The notes beneath the pieces were generated by a model that saw only the letters and a list, made by a program, of their open reading frames with translations, did no database searches and had not been told where the DNA came from. Below, one piece after another: positions 35,370 to 47,522 of a stretch of 64,000 nt of DNA. The position numbers were made by a program, and so were the translations under genes. Source of the stretch: Batrachochytrium dendrobatidis JAM81 (Eukaryota > Chytridiomycota > Chytridiomycetes > Rhizophydiales); the NCBI RefSeq assembly GCF_000203795.2, contig NW_006281106.1:253302-317301 (forward strand), in the 5' to 3' direction. Positions within the stretch are counted from its first letter, which is position 1. Each line of letters starts with the position of its first letter.

Positions 35370-38148
35370 TTAATCCACCTTGATGTTCGTGTAAATCGAC
35401 CTGACAAATCGCTCTGCAGTCATATGTCCAACTGTGCCCAACATACAAAAAATGGTAAAGCATGCTAGTCCTGTGTATCCAAAGTAAAACACGGTTTGAA
35501 AGAGTCCGTCCATTCTTGCAATAACTAAAAAGTAATAGATGGAGTAAAGGAAAATATAGACGGAAATCGAACCACTGGAAAGAAACACTGTCCAATGCCA
35601 TCTGTGATCTTCTGCATTGAGCAAAAAGTCTATTGGTAATGCAAGCAACAAGTTACTAAACACAATCTGGCAACACATGTGGAAAGCAATCAAGACAAAT
35701 TCAATACTGAATAAAAACAGACACATGACACTTACATGTAGCAACAATTGATACACAGATGGTAACAATGATCAAAAGTATATATACCAACTAGGATGTT
35801 CAAGTTTTTAACTGGTTAACAGGACTAAATAGTCAAGATATACATGTGTAAAGGCTCAATACACACCAACATAAATCCATAAACGTAGTAGATCTTGTAT
35901 TCCCAAAACGAAGTAAAGATAAAATACAGTTCAATAAACACTGCTCCAAAGGGTAAGAGTCCTCCTGCTGCAATAACGAATAAAGGCTCGGCATACCTAT
36001 TCAACATACACAAATAAAATACTTTAGACAAGGTTAGCAATATACGCTTTGGGTGTATTTTAAACTTGCCATGTTTTGTCTGGTATTGGACGCGGAATTG
36101 GATTGATTCTGCAAGGAAAGTTGGGCATGCCAGCCCAGTTTCTCCCAACGATTGCTCCAAAAAGAGTCAGTGGAAGCACGAGAAAAATCCAAATTGCTAG
36201 AATGGCCAACTAAATAATAAGTAACCCTCAGTTAGTACTACCTCTAGTTTTATTATTCAATTAAAAGTAGACAACACGAAAATACTGAATCCAACTTACC
36301 ATGGTTGTAAACGGGATAGCACGAGATGTTTGGTAATAGATGGCGATAAAGTTGATGATAAAAGCCGTCCCACTCACAATCCCTGGCCAAAGAAGTGATG
36401 AAGTCATCATGGCTATAATCCAGCGTTTTCCTGTTTGATTTTCAGAGTTTAGTCAGGGTTAAACCCCAAGCAAGATGGACAAGTATATTTGTCCTACTTA
36501 CCATTGTACTTTGCATACATACTACCGCTGTAGTAACCAGAAATAACAGATGTAAGTGCATAAATAAAGATGGATGCCGTCAACATGATAGCTCTCCTGT
36601 AAACCAGTATCAGAATTAGTTTGTTCACTCACAGTGATCAGTAGAAAAGCTCATTGATATTTACTCTGTATAAAGATTTCCAACAATAGTGGCAACAATA
36701 ATAGCAAATGCCATGAGAATCAATTGTATTCCAGCTCCGTTCAATGCAGAAAAAAACGTCAAGTGTCGAGGTGCTCGAAACACATCTCCATGAACAAGTT
36801 TCCAGCCATACTCGTCACCAAGATCGCGATCCTATTCAAACCCATGTACATCAACACAGCACAATTTCAGAGTTTAATGTTGATTCAACAGTCCATGACA
36901 TTTGTATTAGATACTTGCCATGTCCAAAAGACCATTTTCGTGTTCGTATCGGGAAAAATCACGTTTTACAGTACGCATCAGAATCACAATGACAACGCCA
37001 ACAAGGAAAATAACCATCATGAACGAATTTATGATTGAAAACCAGTGAATCTAAACAAGGTCAATGCATGAATAAAGAGTATCCAAAACAAGCAATGATT
37101 GAAAATATGATACATACCTTGTGCTCAAAAAACGAAGATTCCAAATATTGCTCAAAGCGAGCATCAAATGTGATGTTGCTCTGTGACCACTGAACACTAT
37201 AGTGAAAAGCGATTTGCAAATTAATCTGTGAAGAGTCGAGAAGTATTGGGTCTTGACTAATGGTTGAACATTCATTAAAATAGGAATCAGATGTTAATTA
37301 TGTTGATGCAGTATCCAAGCGAGTCATGAGTATAAAACTTGCTCTGTTACGCGCACTCCCACAATCTGATCCTTGTTGACCATGATTGTATAATGACGAC
37401 TAGTGTAGAGATAGTTGAGAGTTGTTTTTCCAGTTGTGTTACTTGTACCGATAGGGCCTCTGAGTGGCAGATTATCTAAGTAAAATAGAAAGGAGTTTAA
37501 TGAGTGAGCTTTAAAAAGTAGTACGAAATCTAATCTAAGTAGTGTAAAAGCGTACCAATATAAGCCGAGTAATGATAGTTTTCAAGTACTGAATAGATAA
37601 ACAATGCAATATCCCTGCGATCAAGTTGAGTCGTGCACAATACTGTTTTTGGTTTTGTTTCTAATCTCAGCATTAGATTAGTTAATGGACATGACAATAT
37701 TGAGGTTTATATGAAAATAGGATTGAATATGACGAGACTTGACCAGATCTGATGGAAACAGATGAAAGGATCGCAAGGACAGTCTATCCCACCTAAAAAA
37801 GGCACATCCATGCCAGAATGAATCAGCTCAAGACCTAACAGGGCTTCGCCGAGTGATTCGTGATAGTGAGAAACTTCTTTTGATCCAAGACAATACGGCA
37901 GTTGCGTATATTCATATGTTTCCTGTTTGTTATGCAGAGGAGCAACAGTATTGTACCACACATTGACTTCTTCACCGTCCTTGTACTATTACAATATGAT
38001 AAATTGACTAAGCTACAGTCATTGATGAAAGAATCAAGTCACACGACAGCATCCAGAGTAGAATCCAGAACAGAATACATACATGATGAGTGTGTTCATC
38101 TGCAAAGACAGTCTGACATAAAGATGCCAACATTATGTATCGAGTCAT
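35370..38148 (-). CDS. Transmembrane 9 superfamily protein, TM9SF1-like (nonaspanin)
   Basis: Nine-span Golgi/endosome membrane protein of the EMP70 family. The start is the ATG of [20 protein letters not shown] (38146-38148), a good signal peptide with cleavage after VFA. It splices in phase to [20 protein letters not shown] and [14 protein letters not shown], the luminal signature, which resembles TM9SF1 most. Later exons are mostly hydrophobic ([40 protein letters not shown]). The protein ends [12 protein letters not shown], with the C-terminal K-x-D COPI-binding signal that keeps the family in the Golgi. About ten short introns. Several transmembrane exons between 35.8 and 37.6 kb are read from context, not individually confirmed. 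Confidence 0.9.
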
Positions 38149-38523
38149 GAAGAGTATGAGTCCTAGATTCAAGGTCAAAACAGTTTAATATCAAGTGTAG
38201 GATGAATCCAGTTGATACGAATACAAGAGGAATGCAATACATGCCATGAATAGTAAATACTCTCCCAGTAGAGAGAGAACGAGTAGTGTCAGTCATTGAA
38301 GTCAATGTAATTGACAAGTGTTGAATCATGTCAATCATTGATAATCTTTTAATCGAACGTGTTCGCTCAAACAATCAACTAAACGTCCAGTTAAAACAAA
38401 CTCGATTTGTAAGATTGAGTTAGTTTTAGACTTTAAAAGATAATATTGTTTTTGAATTCAAGACGATATCATTTACTTGACATAACCTTGAATCTCGTGT
38501 TCAAGAGTGAATCTAGACTCGAC

Positions 38524-38610
38524 AAGTTGAATTGAATTGAATTGAATTGAATGATTTGAATTGATTTGATTTGATTTGAATGATTTGAATTGAATTGATT
38601 TGAATTGATT
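38524..38610. repeat. TTGAA/TTGAT microsatellite
   Basis: About 87 bp of tandem 5-base units (TTGAATTGAATTGAATTGAA, then TTGAT variants with ATGA interruptions) between the nonaspanin and ATP synthase subunit h genes. Confidence 0.9.
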
Positions 38611-38714
38611 TATAATAATGATTGTAATCTCAAGTTATAGTTTTGATTAATTCTTTGAATCTTCAAATTTGATTCAAAATCAAAACAATTTCTTTAATCC
38701 AAACTTTTGAAATC

Positions 38715-39597
38715 ATGATGCGATCCACTGCTGTTGTTGGTGCTCTCTTTAGACATTCGGTCAGTCATAATACAAATGAAATTCTCACTCTCTTTTAGTC
38801 ATGTGTGTACTATTGAAACTGCAAGTGACTTGTATGAACAGCAACTGTATCAAGTCTTGACTTGTATGAACAATGTACAGTCTCTTGATCAACTTTTCAT
38901 GCAGTTCAAGACTGTCTTGTTAAACTGACTCAAAGTCTCAACTTTAGCAGTATAAACCTTTTCTGTTTGAATTTCAATCTGTTACAACTTTCAATGTTGT
39001 GCATGTCATCACCACTGCTGTCCTTGATCAAAACTATTTGAATGTAAACTAACAGTCGACTGCTTTCTAGACTCTTGTTCGGGCTTCTCCTGTCTTTGCT
39101 CGCTCTTTTGCTACAACTTCTATTGCCAAGGGTAAGAGCCTTGTATGTTGAACTCATTCCATGACTTGAAACCTGATGCTGAGTCTTATTCTTGTCTGGT
39201 TTTATATAGCCGATTCTGTCACCGATCTTTATCTGAACTATATTCGTAGCTACAAGCCTACCGCTATTCCCGATCGTACTGATCTTCCTCAGACTTTTTC
39301 TACACCCAAAGCACCCGCAAAGCCCGAGTTTGGAACCGAGTCTATGGTTGCTGCTGCTGGTGAAGAATCTCAAGAGGAAGAAAAATGGCCTGCTCTCAAG
39401 AGTCCCATTGATGATCCTGCCAATTATCCAGGTAAGTCAAGTATCAGATCAATCAACTACGTGTGTACATCCACTCATTTGTTTTTTTTAAATGTGTTGC
39501 TATAGATGCTTGGGATTACAGTCATGACACTGCCAGTGATAGTCTGTTCCCAAAGCGTGTTCGTGCTTATGACTTTAATGCTCATGAAGGTCACTAA
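38715..39597 (+). CDS. Mitochondrial ATP synthase subunit h (Atp14-like)
   Basis: A peripheral-stalk subunit of the F1Fo ATP synthase. Exon 1 is short (MMRSTAVVGALFRHS) and ends at 38759; a 311-bp intron follows. Exon 2 from 39071 continues the presequence (TLVRASPVFARSFATTSIAK), rich in Arg, Ser and Ala without acids, a typical mitochondrial targeting peptide. The mature part begins DSVTDLYLNYIRSYKPTAIP, matching the D-L-Y-L-x-x-L-K-x-Y-K-P of Atp14, followed by TFSTPKAPAKPE and an acidic linker. The last exon has DAWDYSHDTASDSLFP and ends AYDFNAHEGH. Four exons. The family is short and poorly conserved, so the call rests mostly on the YLNYIRSYKP and FSTPKAPAKP motifs and the presequence. 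Confidence 0.85.
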
Positions 39598-39800
39598 ACT
39601 GAATTTGGAATAAATTTGTCGAGGTTGACTCGCTTGTGTTTCAAATCTCTACAATATCTTGCACAACTTAGATTTGGATTCGTTGATCTTCTTTCACCCA
39701 CTCAACTATTTTAAATCTACTTTCAAATTACATCACATTCTCTTAGTTTACTAAAAGTGAATAAGAAATGAAAGTTTTGGAATGGAAAAAAACCCAATGT

Positions 39801-42216
39801 TTAAGCCTTTCCTGATGAACTAGGCGTAAAGTTGGCTGGAACTGTACTCTGAGAGGTTGCATTAGATTGACCACGGGGTCGGTTATTCTGATATCCTCCA
39901 CGACCACGGTTGGTTCCAGATCCAGTAGAGTTGTTGTTGCGCGAAAATCCACCGTTAGATCCACGGGGGTTGTTATTGCGGTTTGTACCAGGAGTGGGCT
40001 TGCGTCGTCCTTCAGCAGTGACTTTTGTGTCTGAAAAAGTAAAGGATTTACCAACAACATTGGCAGAAACATCGTTGCTTACAAATTCAATAAATGCAGT
40101 GCGTTTGCCCTGGTTGATTTCAATATTACGAATAGCACCAAAAATTGAAAAGGCCTTGTCAAGTGTAGCGCTTTCAATTCCAGCAGGAAGACTACGCAAG
40201 TAAATTGAACTACGATCATATTCTGATTCAAATTGTATAAAACGTAAATCATCTCACCTGTATCAACCATCTCAGTCGCGCAAACATGTACATTTACCTT
40301 CATGGGGAGTTGTATTATGATTTCGTTGACGGCCTTGACGGTTGCCATGAGTAACTTGGTGAAAATCTTCTTCACCAAAACTATCCGTAGTTGACTGAGC
40401 TGAAGAGTCCACAGCAGCTTGTACTTGCTGAGCAGATCCATGAACAGATGCAGGAGTGTGTGTTTGAGACTGCCTCTGAGGTGCAATAGCTGTGGATACA
40501 GACTTGGAAGATGCATCACTGCCGCCAACCATTTTAGCCCAGGTTGAAGGTGTGGCAGGCACTGGAGCAGGTGCAGGTACGGGTGCTTGCTGGACAATAC
40601 GTTTGGGTGAAGCAGATGCCTGAACTGGAGCTGCAGTAGCAACAGAAGTGGGTGCAGCAGCAGGAGCGCGATCTACAGGCTTGGCAGTCTTGTGAGTTTC
40701 CTTTGTCTTGCTAGCGGGGATAGGCTGTGCAGCAGTGGCAGGCTGGGGAATAGAAGTAGTGGCAGCAGGTGCAGACTTAGTATCAGTAAATGCCTGTTTG
40801 ACACGAGCAGGGGAAGAGGCACGAGCATTAGCAGTAGTAGTAGGTGCAACAACTACAGGAACGTCTGCAGGAGTTTCAGTGTGCGTGACAGCAACAGTTT
40901 CAACATTATGTGTCTTGGAGGGAGTAGTTGTAGCAGCGACATTGGCGGTCACAGCAGGAACGTGGGCAGGAGAAGGCGATCTTTGAGAAACAGCCGATTG
41001 ATGCTCAGCAGTGTAAAAGGTTTGTTCTTCAACGGGATCTTCGCTCTCTTCATAAACGTTGTCAATGTCTTCCTTGAGAAAACGGAAAATGTCGTTCATC
41101 ACAAAGTAGCCATTTGGCTGCACTGCAAGGAAAAAGGTTTGAGCAAACTTGTGAGAAGCACCGCCATTGTTGGACATTTCACCAAGAACTTGAACAAGAA
41201 CGCCATCATCGTGAGATGCTTGACTGTCAACACTAGAGATGAGCACTTTGCAAGAGTCGAAATTAAAACTCATAATACAACGATGAATTTCCTGCCATAC
41301 GATTTAAAAGGCAAACAAGTCGTATTAGCACATCCAACTATTCAAAAACACATGTTGATGGACAGAAAGATCAACAGGTTGGTCTCAATTGAAGTGATAA
41401 ACATGTATTGATCCATCGCATAGTAGACCAACCAAATCAGTATATCAAGCAATAACAGATTTAATTTAATCTGCAAGTTTTAAATACGTACCGATTGACC
41501 ATAGCAAGTCTCAGTATTGTCACCTTCAGTGCCATGCACAAAAACAGATTTTTTATTGTAGAAGCAATGAAGACGTTCAGGATCCTTGTTGAGAAAAGTA
41601 TAGTATTCTTGAACAAACAACCATCCAACTTCAAATGGGTCCACCTAGTGTCATGTAGATAAAAATCAAGTATTACAAGATACAAATGGTTAGCACAGTG
41701 CAATACATGGTAGATCTATGACAACCATAAAATTGAGAGTTGTAAATGTGGACACAATGCAGTCCAGCCTCTAGTACTGCTCATACAACTGAATGGTGTG
41801 AGTGTAGAGTATGACAAAGAGCAGTCATCACTCTACATACGACTGTGATGACTGACAAACCCAAAGAAAGGCAGTCATTGATGTAGAGACAATAGAACAT
41901 ACAGTACTGAACAATGTCTCCATCCACACAAGGGCAATAAAAGACTGTTCGTCTTCTGGTTCCAACAAAGTGAATAAATTGATCTTAAACGACTCTCCAG
42001 ATTGACAGTTGTCTAGCGGATCCACAGAGGATCTAAACATGAGATACAGAGACATGCATCAACCCAACCCACTGCAAGACATGAACATGAACCCATTGCA
42101 AGATATGTATACTGATCAAGGGATGAATCAGAGAATAAAAAAAAGTAGAACACTCTTGAATATTAACAGACCTTGTTCTCGGATAAGGCAGTGGTAATGG
42201 TAGAAGCAGCTGTCAT
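39801..42216 (-). CDS. NTF2-like plus RRM protein, G3BP/Nxt3-like
   Basis: The G3BP family binds RNA and (in fungi as Bre5/Nxt3) deubiquitinase Ubp3, and helps build stress granules. Exon 1 encodes MTAASTITTALSENK and splices over a ~520-bp intron to VDPFEVGWLFVQEYYTFLNK and DPERLHCFYNKKSVFVHGTE, the NTF2 domain start. The domain continues MSFNFDSCKVLISSVDSQAS, VLVQVLGEMSNNGG and FFLAVQPNGYFVMNDIFRFL. A ~200-residue Ala/Pro/Thr-rich disordered linker follows. The end is an RRM (YLRSLPAGIESATLDKAFSI, then KRTAFIEFVSND) and an RGG/RNN-rich tail (NNPRGSNGGFSRNNNSTG). The order NTF2, linker, RRM, RGG is the G3BP plan. Whether it works with Ubp3 here is inference. Confidence 0.9.
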
Positions 42217-42346
42217 AATTAGGACTTGATACTATATAGTGATGCTGCGTTGAGTTTTGGACAAAAGGAAATGCAGAGAATAAACGATTGGACTTTATTT
42301 GGCCTTTTCCACTCTGCTTTGACTGCTATTTGAACCCCAAAACACT

Positions 42347-43758
42347 CTAAACTTGTTCCAATTCTGCTAAGAATGTGTTTTCATGGAATGCTCGACCATT
42401 CAATCGAATCTCTTTTCCACCCTCCACACGCACAACTACTTCTGTGTCTTCAATCCATTGATACACAAATGGTGCACTGATAAAGGTTTGAATGAACATA
42501 CGAATCAAGTATGGAAGCTCAGAAAGCACATCAATCTTATCTACCAACCGATCCAGTTTCAATCGCATTTCAATTTCAATTGGCACTCCGGTATCGCGTG
42601 TCTTGCCATGCCAAACATGCTTGATTGCATTGGGAATTTGATAGTTGGAAAAGGCATCAAGTGTGGTGCCTTGAAACTCACTGTGATTGTCAATGGTCAC
42701 GGCTGTAATCTCGTTGTTCAAAACTAAAACTCCTTGACTGACAATGTCTTTTGGGTACGCTCCTGGTACCATTTCAAACTAATTGTGATCAAAGATTGAG
42801 TGGGTCAATCAACACTATCTGCATGGGTTGAACTCAACATGTCTGTTTCATACATCCATACCTGATATAGAATCAGTGCATTGGTTTCGTCTTGAAAATT
42901 GATAAAATTCCAACGTGCAACATTATAAGGTGGGCACTGGATGGCATGCGAAAACACACCATGTCCTGCTGCATCATGCATGATGCCATCAACAACAATC
43001 ATGCCTGAAACTTTGCCTTTGGGCATGATCCGTGATGCAACATATCCAGTAGCTGGAGTCTCGGGATCAAAGTAAGCTTTACCCTCGTTGATTTGATATG
43101 CTTCAACCACTGCATCCATGTTAAACTCAACCAAAAGTTCTGGGCTAACATCAAGTTTGACAATATAAGATGGTCCAACTGTTGATGCATCGGCCTTGTA
43201 AGTAATGGTCATATTACTGCAAGTAGCTGATAGCTTGTCTGCTGATAGCTCGAGAGCACTCCCAGCAAGACTGACACTCTTGATCTTCTTGACACCATCA
43301 GGCATGTATACACGAGCAGTGATCTATAGGTTTACCGAAAAACAATACACTTAGATGACGAGTATAAACATATCTACTCAATCTATAATACCTGAACAGA
43401 AGGACTCCAACTATAGCATTTGCAAAAACAAATGGTCAACATACTATCAAACGAATCAAGAACCTCATCAACACTGTAAGACAATCAAAATAACACTACC
43501 TATTGATGCTTGAATAGACCAGCTGATGACCAGGAATCAAATGGTTATAATAGTTAATATTTCAAACCCTGAATTGGAGCTGTCAAGCATACATTTGAAA
43601 AGTAACTTGGATACCTGGAAAAGAGCAAATATACCATTGTGAGCAGTGATATAAAAGGTCTGAGCTTCTGTAGTAAAGCTAGGCTCCAAAACCCATTTGA
43701 GGTTATCCAATGGGACTTTGGTGGAAGTCAATTGATGTGAAGTATCGGCTTGTGACAT
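42347..43758 (-). CDS. svf1: Svf1-like survival factor (lipocalin-like, ceramide transfer)
   Basis: Svf1 family proteins carry ceramide from the ER to the Golgi in yeast and protect against oxidative stress. Seen: LDNLKWVLEPSFTTEAQTFY and ITAHNGIFALFQ in exon 1; VYMPDGVKKIKSVSLAGSAL; MIVVDGIMHDAAGHGVFSHA (strongly conserved); VARWNFINFQDETNALILYQ; and MVPGAYPKDIVSQGVLVL, ending FHENTFLAELEQV. I start at the ATG of MSQADTSHQL. A longer open frame starts at 43824 and would add a hydrophobic segment, and a possible acceptor (TTTATAATCCAG) just upstream suggests an additional 5' exon carrying the usual amphipathic helix. I could not find that exon. Five exons visible. Confidence 0.88.
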
Positions 43759-44188
43759 CAAGAAAGCTGGATTATAAACAACTATGAGTAATACAATTAT
43801 ATAAAGACAAACATGAACCATCAATGCATCTTCAGTCCATGAATGTCATGGTAATCCCAGCCGATCTTTAGACCAGCAAAAAGTCAATATGAACGAGAAA
43901 TGTGAATCAACTTGGCGACATACAACTCTAGTATTTCAAGTGAATTGCAGATATACTCAAGACATTCACAAAAACAGCCATTCGCTATGGCATTCAAAGC
44001 CATGTCTAGTAAGCCTGCAGCATCAACTCACCAACTGGCAGTAATCAATGGACTGCAGTTGAAACGGCGGCAAAATATCCGCCAAAGGCACTCCAATAGG
44101 GTTTGGCATCCAATTGATTCAATATACACTCTATATCTAGCGATTATTCCTTATATTATAATGACTGCCAATTCCTATCAAATTACAA
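43759..44188. other. Intergenic DNA upstream of Svf1
   Basis: No convincing gene. An open frame of 159 codons (43912-44391) starts here but runs into the direct repeat at 44189 and has no recognisable domain. Confidence 0.4.
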
Positions 44189-44681
44189 TATTATTCTGGC
44201 AAAGTCGATTGGTTATTATGCGTGCTCATTTTTGTATAAACCAACTGGACGAGTGTTTACATATTCATGACACATTCATGACACTTGATCAATCCGCGAC
44301 TCTGCATTCAGTCAATCCAGACATTACAAGTAAACACTGTTCGACATGCAAACAACCGCTGCATTCCAAAATGCACAATCTGTTGAACTAGATCGTGAAC
44401 ATACCCAAAGTGTTAAAATACAACACATACGAGTGTGTGCACAGTTTGACCGACAACATCGGACCAGTCAACACTGATATATAAGTTGCAATGTATGAAT
44501 TTGAGCTGAACTTGTCGATCATGCAATGTATGACTGTCATCAATGATCAGAAATGATCAACAATAGTCAACAATGATCAAAACACAACATCTGAATACAC
44601 CAGTCCAGTTCAAACATATAGCGTCATCGTGTGTGTGTCGTATGATGATCGTTGTGTTTGAATACTGACAACACAAACAGT
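44189..44681 (+). repeat. 493-bp direct repeat, copy A
   Basis: Near-identical to 48983-49475, same length and same orientation. It starts TATTATTCTGGCAAAGTCGA and ends GACAACACAAACAGT; a handful of substitutions and no large indel are visible. It is non-coding as far as seen, with several ATGATCAA words. In copy A, the similarity to a degenerate relative at 55.3-55.5 kb continues past the end (CTAAACAATCGCAT, then TTGCAAGG...TATGA). Confidence 0.92.
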
Positions 44682-44857
44682 GACTGCTACAGTATTCAAC
44701 GACTAAACAATCGCATCGACAGAATGTTTCCAAACACGCATCGTATTTTGGACATCACATCATAAGCTACAGATTCTGTTGTTTGTCATGGTTTGCTGAC
44801 TGTTCAACAAAAACCAGTGTTGCAAGGCGTATGACTACATCACACATCACACTACAC

Positions 44858-44900
44858 TGTCAGATACTGTCAGATACTGTCAGATACTATCCGATACTAT
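44858..44900. repeat. 10-bp minisatellite (TGTCAGATAC)
   Basis: Three exact and one or two diverged copies of the unit TGTCAGATAC in tandem. Confidence 0.85.
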
Positions 44901-45023
44901 ACATATTATGGCACACCACGCTACACCACATTGCATCACATACATTGCTTGATACCATCGATTTTAGATCATGCAAACAGTCTAGTATAACGGTAGATCT
45001 ATGTCAAACAATTGCAATCACAC

Positions 45024-45046
45024 AGACTCGGACTCGGACTCGGACT
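45024..45046. repeat. GACTCG hexamer microsatellite
   Basis: Just under four tandem copies of GACTCG. Confidence 0.8.
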
Positions 45047-46049
45047 GTCCACCAAACAATCAACCAGACGTTGATGTCAATACACGCCATACATGTAGTC
45101 AGTGTATGTACAAACAAAATACATGCTCTGGCTGCAACATAAATACAAATGTTTACACCAATCGGCTAAAATCCACCAATTTGGTACAAATTGTCACAAT
45201 TGTCACAAATATTGACAACCATGACAATCGTGACAACCATGACACAATCTGATAAAATGGGTTTAAACTCGATTTAAAAACTTGCACATTGTTGTCAGCA
45301 CATATCATACAAATGCTACACTACACATGGCTGTATACAATGTAACGTGTGTCGTGTTTGCAGTGTTTACAGTGTTTACAGTATTTGCAATGTCTGTCAA
45401 ACGGATTGTATGGCATCCAGTCGTGTCACTCAGTTTGAAGTAGCCGTGATACTAGAACAGTAATCTACATTGACAGCATCCATCCAAATACATATATTGG
45501 ACAGCACAGCCAACCATGTCGTGTTTGGTAGTTGTGTGTACCAGTTCAATTGACCATGTGTTCGATTGACAATGTGTCCATTTTAAAGCATTTTTGTTGA
45601 TTGCATTACACCGGTATATTGAACTCGGGTGATATTTCAAATGTCGGGTAAGCAATTATCCGTACTACGGCTATGATTATCCGTTGACCGTTGAACATTA
45701 TACATTGACCACTGTACATTGTACATTGGCACTATATGTGTGTACCGTTTGGTCATGACTGACTGATACACGACAGTCTGATACTAACACAATACAACAA
45801 TCAACACAGCGTGCATACTAAACACCAATAGTCGTGTATATTGTCAACTCAACACTGTCGGTATATCATATACATACACCAATACACTAATGTACAGTAT
45901 GCGACTGTATATGACTATATATGACTGTGTACAATACATTATAAACAACTTTTTGGATATTGTCAATTTAGTTTATTGTGTGATGAATGCAATATGTACA
46001 TGATCAAATACAAATGGTCAAGTATTTACAAGATTCTGAACTAAACAGG

Positions 46050-47522
46050 TCAAGGACCTGTAGTTGCAAGTGTTTTGCTCTTGTTGACAGTATAGCGCCG
46101 TTCAAAAATGGTTTTTGTAAAAATATTGTACAAGACTTTTGAGAATCCAAAGATTTCACCGTCGAGTGACATGCCAACATCAACTGATAAATTTACATCG
46201 AATGAGGCCGGGCCAGAGTCGAGTCGCTTGATGTTTTCAAGGTTTGATATGTCTTTTTGGATATCAAAGCTGATGCCAACTTTGTTTGCAATCGACAGTG
46301 ACGTTTCCAAAAGATCAAATTTAAACACTTCGGCTGCAAGTTTGAGTTTTGGGCTGAGTGCAAACTCCAGTCGTGTTTCAGCAATAAGCTTGTCGGCTTC
46401 GACGTTGCTAGTATATACAGGATTGAACCCGCGGTATGTGTTTTTTTCATTAGATGCAATGCTGGCTTCAAAGTTGGAATAGGACATGGTCAGATTTGCT
46501 TTTGATCGGACTTCAGCCAAAATGGTCGCATCCATGGTAAACTCGAAAACTAGCTCAGGACCAATAGACAGCACTCCAGGAATGTATATCGGAGTCAGCG
46601 GGTATTCAAAAATTGGAATGGAAACCAATCGTTTGTCCAATTTGACACCTATGTCAAACGACAGCATGGCATACATGTCTATGTCACCTTCCCAGGTCAA
46701 TGAATATTTTGGCTTTTTGAACAATTTACCGGCTGCACGAAATACAAGTGTTGTTTGTGCTTTGATGCCACATGGATTGCAGCCGACTCGGAATACACCG
46801 CCTGCATCTGATGGTTTAATTTCGATTGATGGACTGGCTTTCAGATCCAAGTTGAGTGCGATACCAACAGTTTTGGCGTTTGGTTTGGATACTCGACCAC
46901 GCTTTTGCAGTAAATGGGTGCTAGCTTGATCGTTAGAAATATCGTCAGCAGTGATACCACCACCTTGGCTACTTTCGACACCAGGAAGTGCAAGAATTTC
47001 AAAACTGCCAGTAACACCAGCCTTTTCTGGGTCAGTGGTTGTAAACACGACAATTTTTCGTTGAGCGTCAAGTGTCCAGTCGGTAGCAAGAAGTAGAGCC
47101 TGCTCGGCTGAATTGCCAACTCCACAACCGTGTTGCGATCCAATCACCAACAGGGTTTTTTGGACTTTCCAGTTGGTGCTTGGCAGTGACTCAGTAAGTA
47201 CCATCGTAACTCGATCTTGGTTGCATTTAATAGACAAAAGGCTTTGGATATTGTCGAGATTGACAGATGGGACGTTTGCAGTGATTTTCATTCCAGCCAC
47301 GACAATCGAGTCTTGGCCTTTGAGCGGATCGTACCATTGTGAAATGGTTTCAGGTGACGGCGCCTGATCTTGGAGATATGGACGAGTTTTAAGAGCACTT
47401 ATAACCCGGTTCGTGTTTTTGATTTTGTTGACAAACGCCTTGAACCTAGAGACTCCAGCCAACGGCACGGGAGTTGCATTTACAATGCAGATTATCAACA
47501 GAATTAGAGTGACAGATAACAT
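46050..47522 (-). CDS. Secreted surface protein with fungal DUF7029/DUF7223-like regions
   Basis: Single exon, 490 residues. The N-terminus MLSVTLILLIICIVNATPVP is a signal peptide (likely cut after VNA). Residues ~75-190 hold a first beta-rich domain (VNLDNIQSLLSIKCNQDRVT; TLLVIGSQHGCGVG; IVVFTTTDPE). A Lys-Arg site (LLQKRGRVS, ~residue 209) separates it from a second beta-rich domain with paired cysteines (VGCNPCGIKAQTTLVF), SLTWEGDIDMYAMLSFDIGV and the motif YPLTPIYIPGVLSIGPELVF. That layout, with a dibasic processing site between the two parts and the P-x-x-IPG-x-x-xIGP motif, fits the paired DUF7029/DUF7223 regions of fungal cell-surface proteins as I remember them. Function unknown. It sits between the two copies of the 493-bp direct repeat. 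A TATA-like GGGATATAAAAA lies about 90 bases upstream. Confidence 0.8.
   Translation of the reverse strand: MLSVTLILLIICIVNATPVPLAGVSRFKAFVNKIKNTNRVISALKTRPYLQDQAPSPETISQWYDPLKGQDSIVVAGMKITANVPSVNLDNIQSLLSIKCNQDRVTMVLTESLPSTNWKVQKTLLVIGSQHGCGVGNSAEQALLLATDWTLDAQRKIVVFTTTDPEKAGVTGSFEILALPGVESSQGGGITADDISNDQASTHLLQKRGRVSKPNAKTVGIALNLDLKASPSIEIKPSDAGGVFRVGCNPCGIKAQTTLVFRAAGKLFKKPKYSLTWEGDIDMYAMLSFDIGVKLDKRLVSIPIFEYPLTPIYIPGVLSIGPELVFEFTMDATILAEVRSKANLTMSYSNFEASIASNEKNTYRGFNPVYTSNVEADKLIAETRLEFALSPKLKLAAEVFKFDLLETSLSIANKVGISFDIQKDISNLENIKRLDSGPASFDVNLSVDVGMSLDGEIFGFSKVLYNIFTKTIFERRYTVNKSKTLATTGP

Larger units (their letters stand above)
44682..46049. other. Intergenic repeat-rich DNA
   Basis: No gene supported. 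It contains the tandem repeats at 44858-44900 and 45024-45046, a CACAATTGTCACAA/GACAACCATGACAA cluster at 45185-45250, and repeated short words (GTTTACAGTGTTTACAGT near 45365; ATATGACTATATATGACTGT near 45908). Probably decayed repeats. Confidence 0.5.

Noticed and set aside
38734..38928. 64-codon frame inside ATP synthase subunit h
   Set aside because: Lies almost wholly in intron 1; no protein features.
39801..40200. RRM/RGG end of the G3BP-like gene as a separate small RNA-binding protein
   Set aside because: Exons join in phase to the linker and the NTF2 domain, and the order matches the G3BP plan.
40692..41411. 239-codon plus-strand frame
   Set aside because: Antisense of the Ala/Pro/Thr-rich linker of the G3BP-like protein, open only because of composition.
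43912..44391. 159-codon frame upstream of Svf1
   Set aside because: Half of it lies inside the 493-bp repeat, and copy B does not keep the frame context; no homology recognised.
44858..45250. Clustered short repeats that might suggest a CRISPR-like array
   Set aside because: Units are 6-10 bp in direct tandem without spacers; the genome is eukaryotic. Ordinary micro- and minisatellites.
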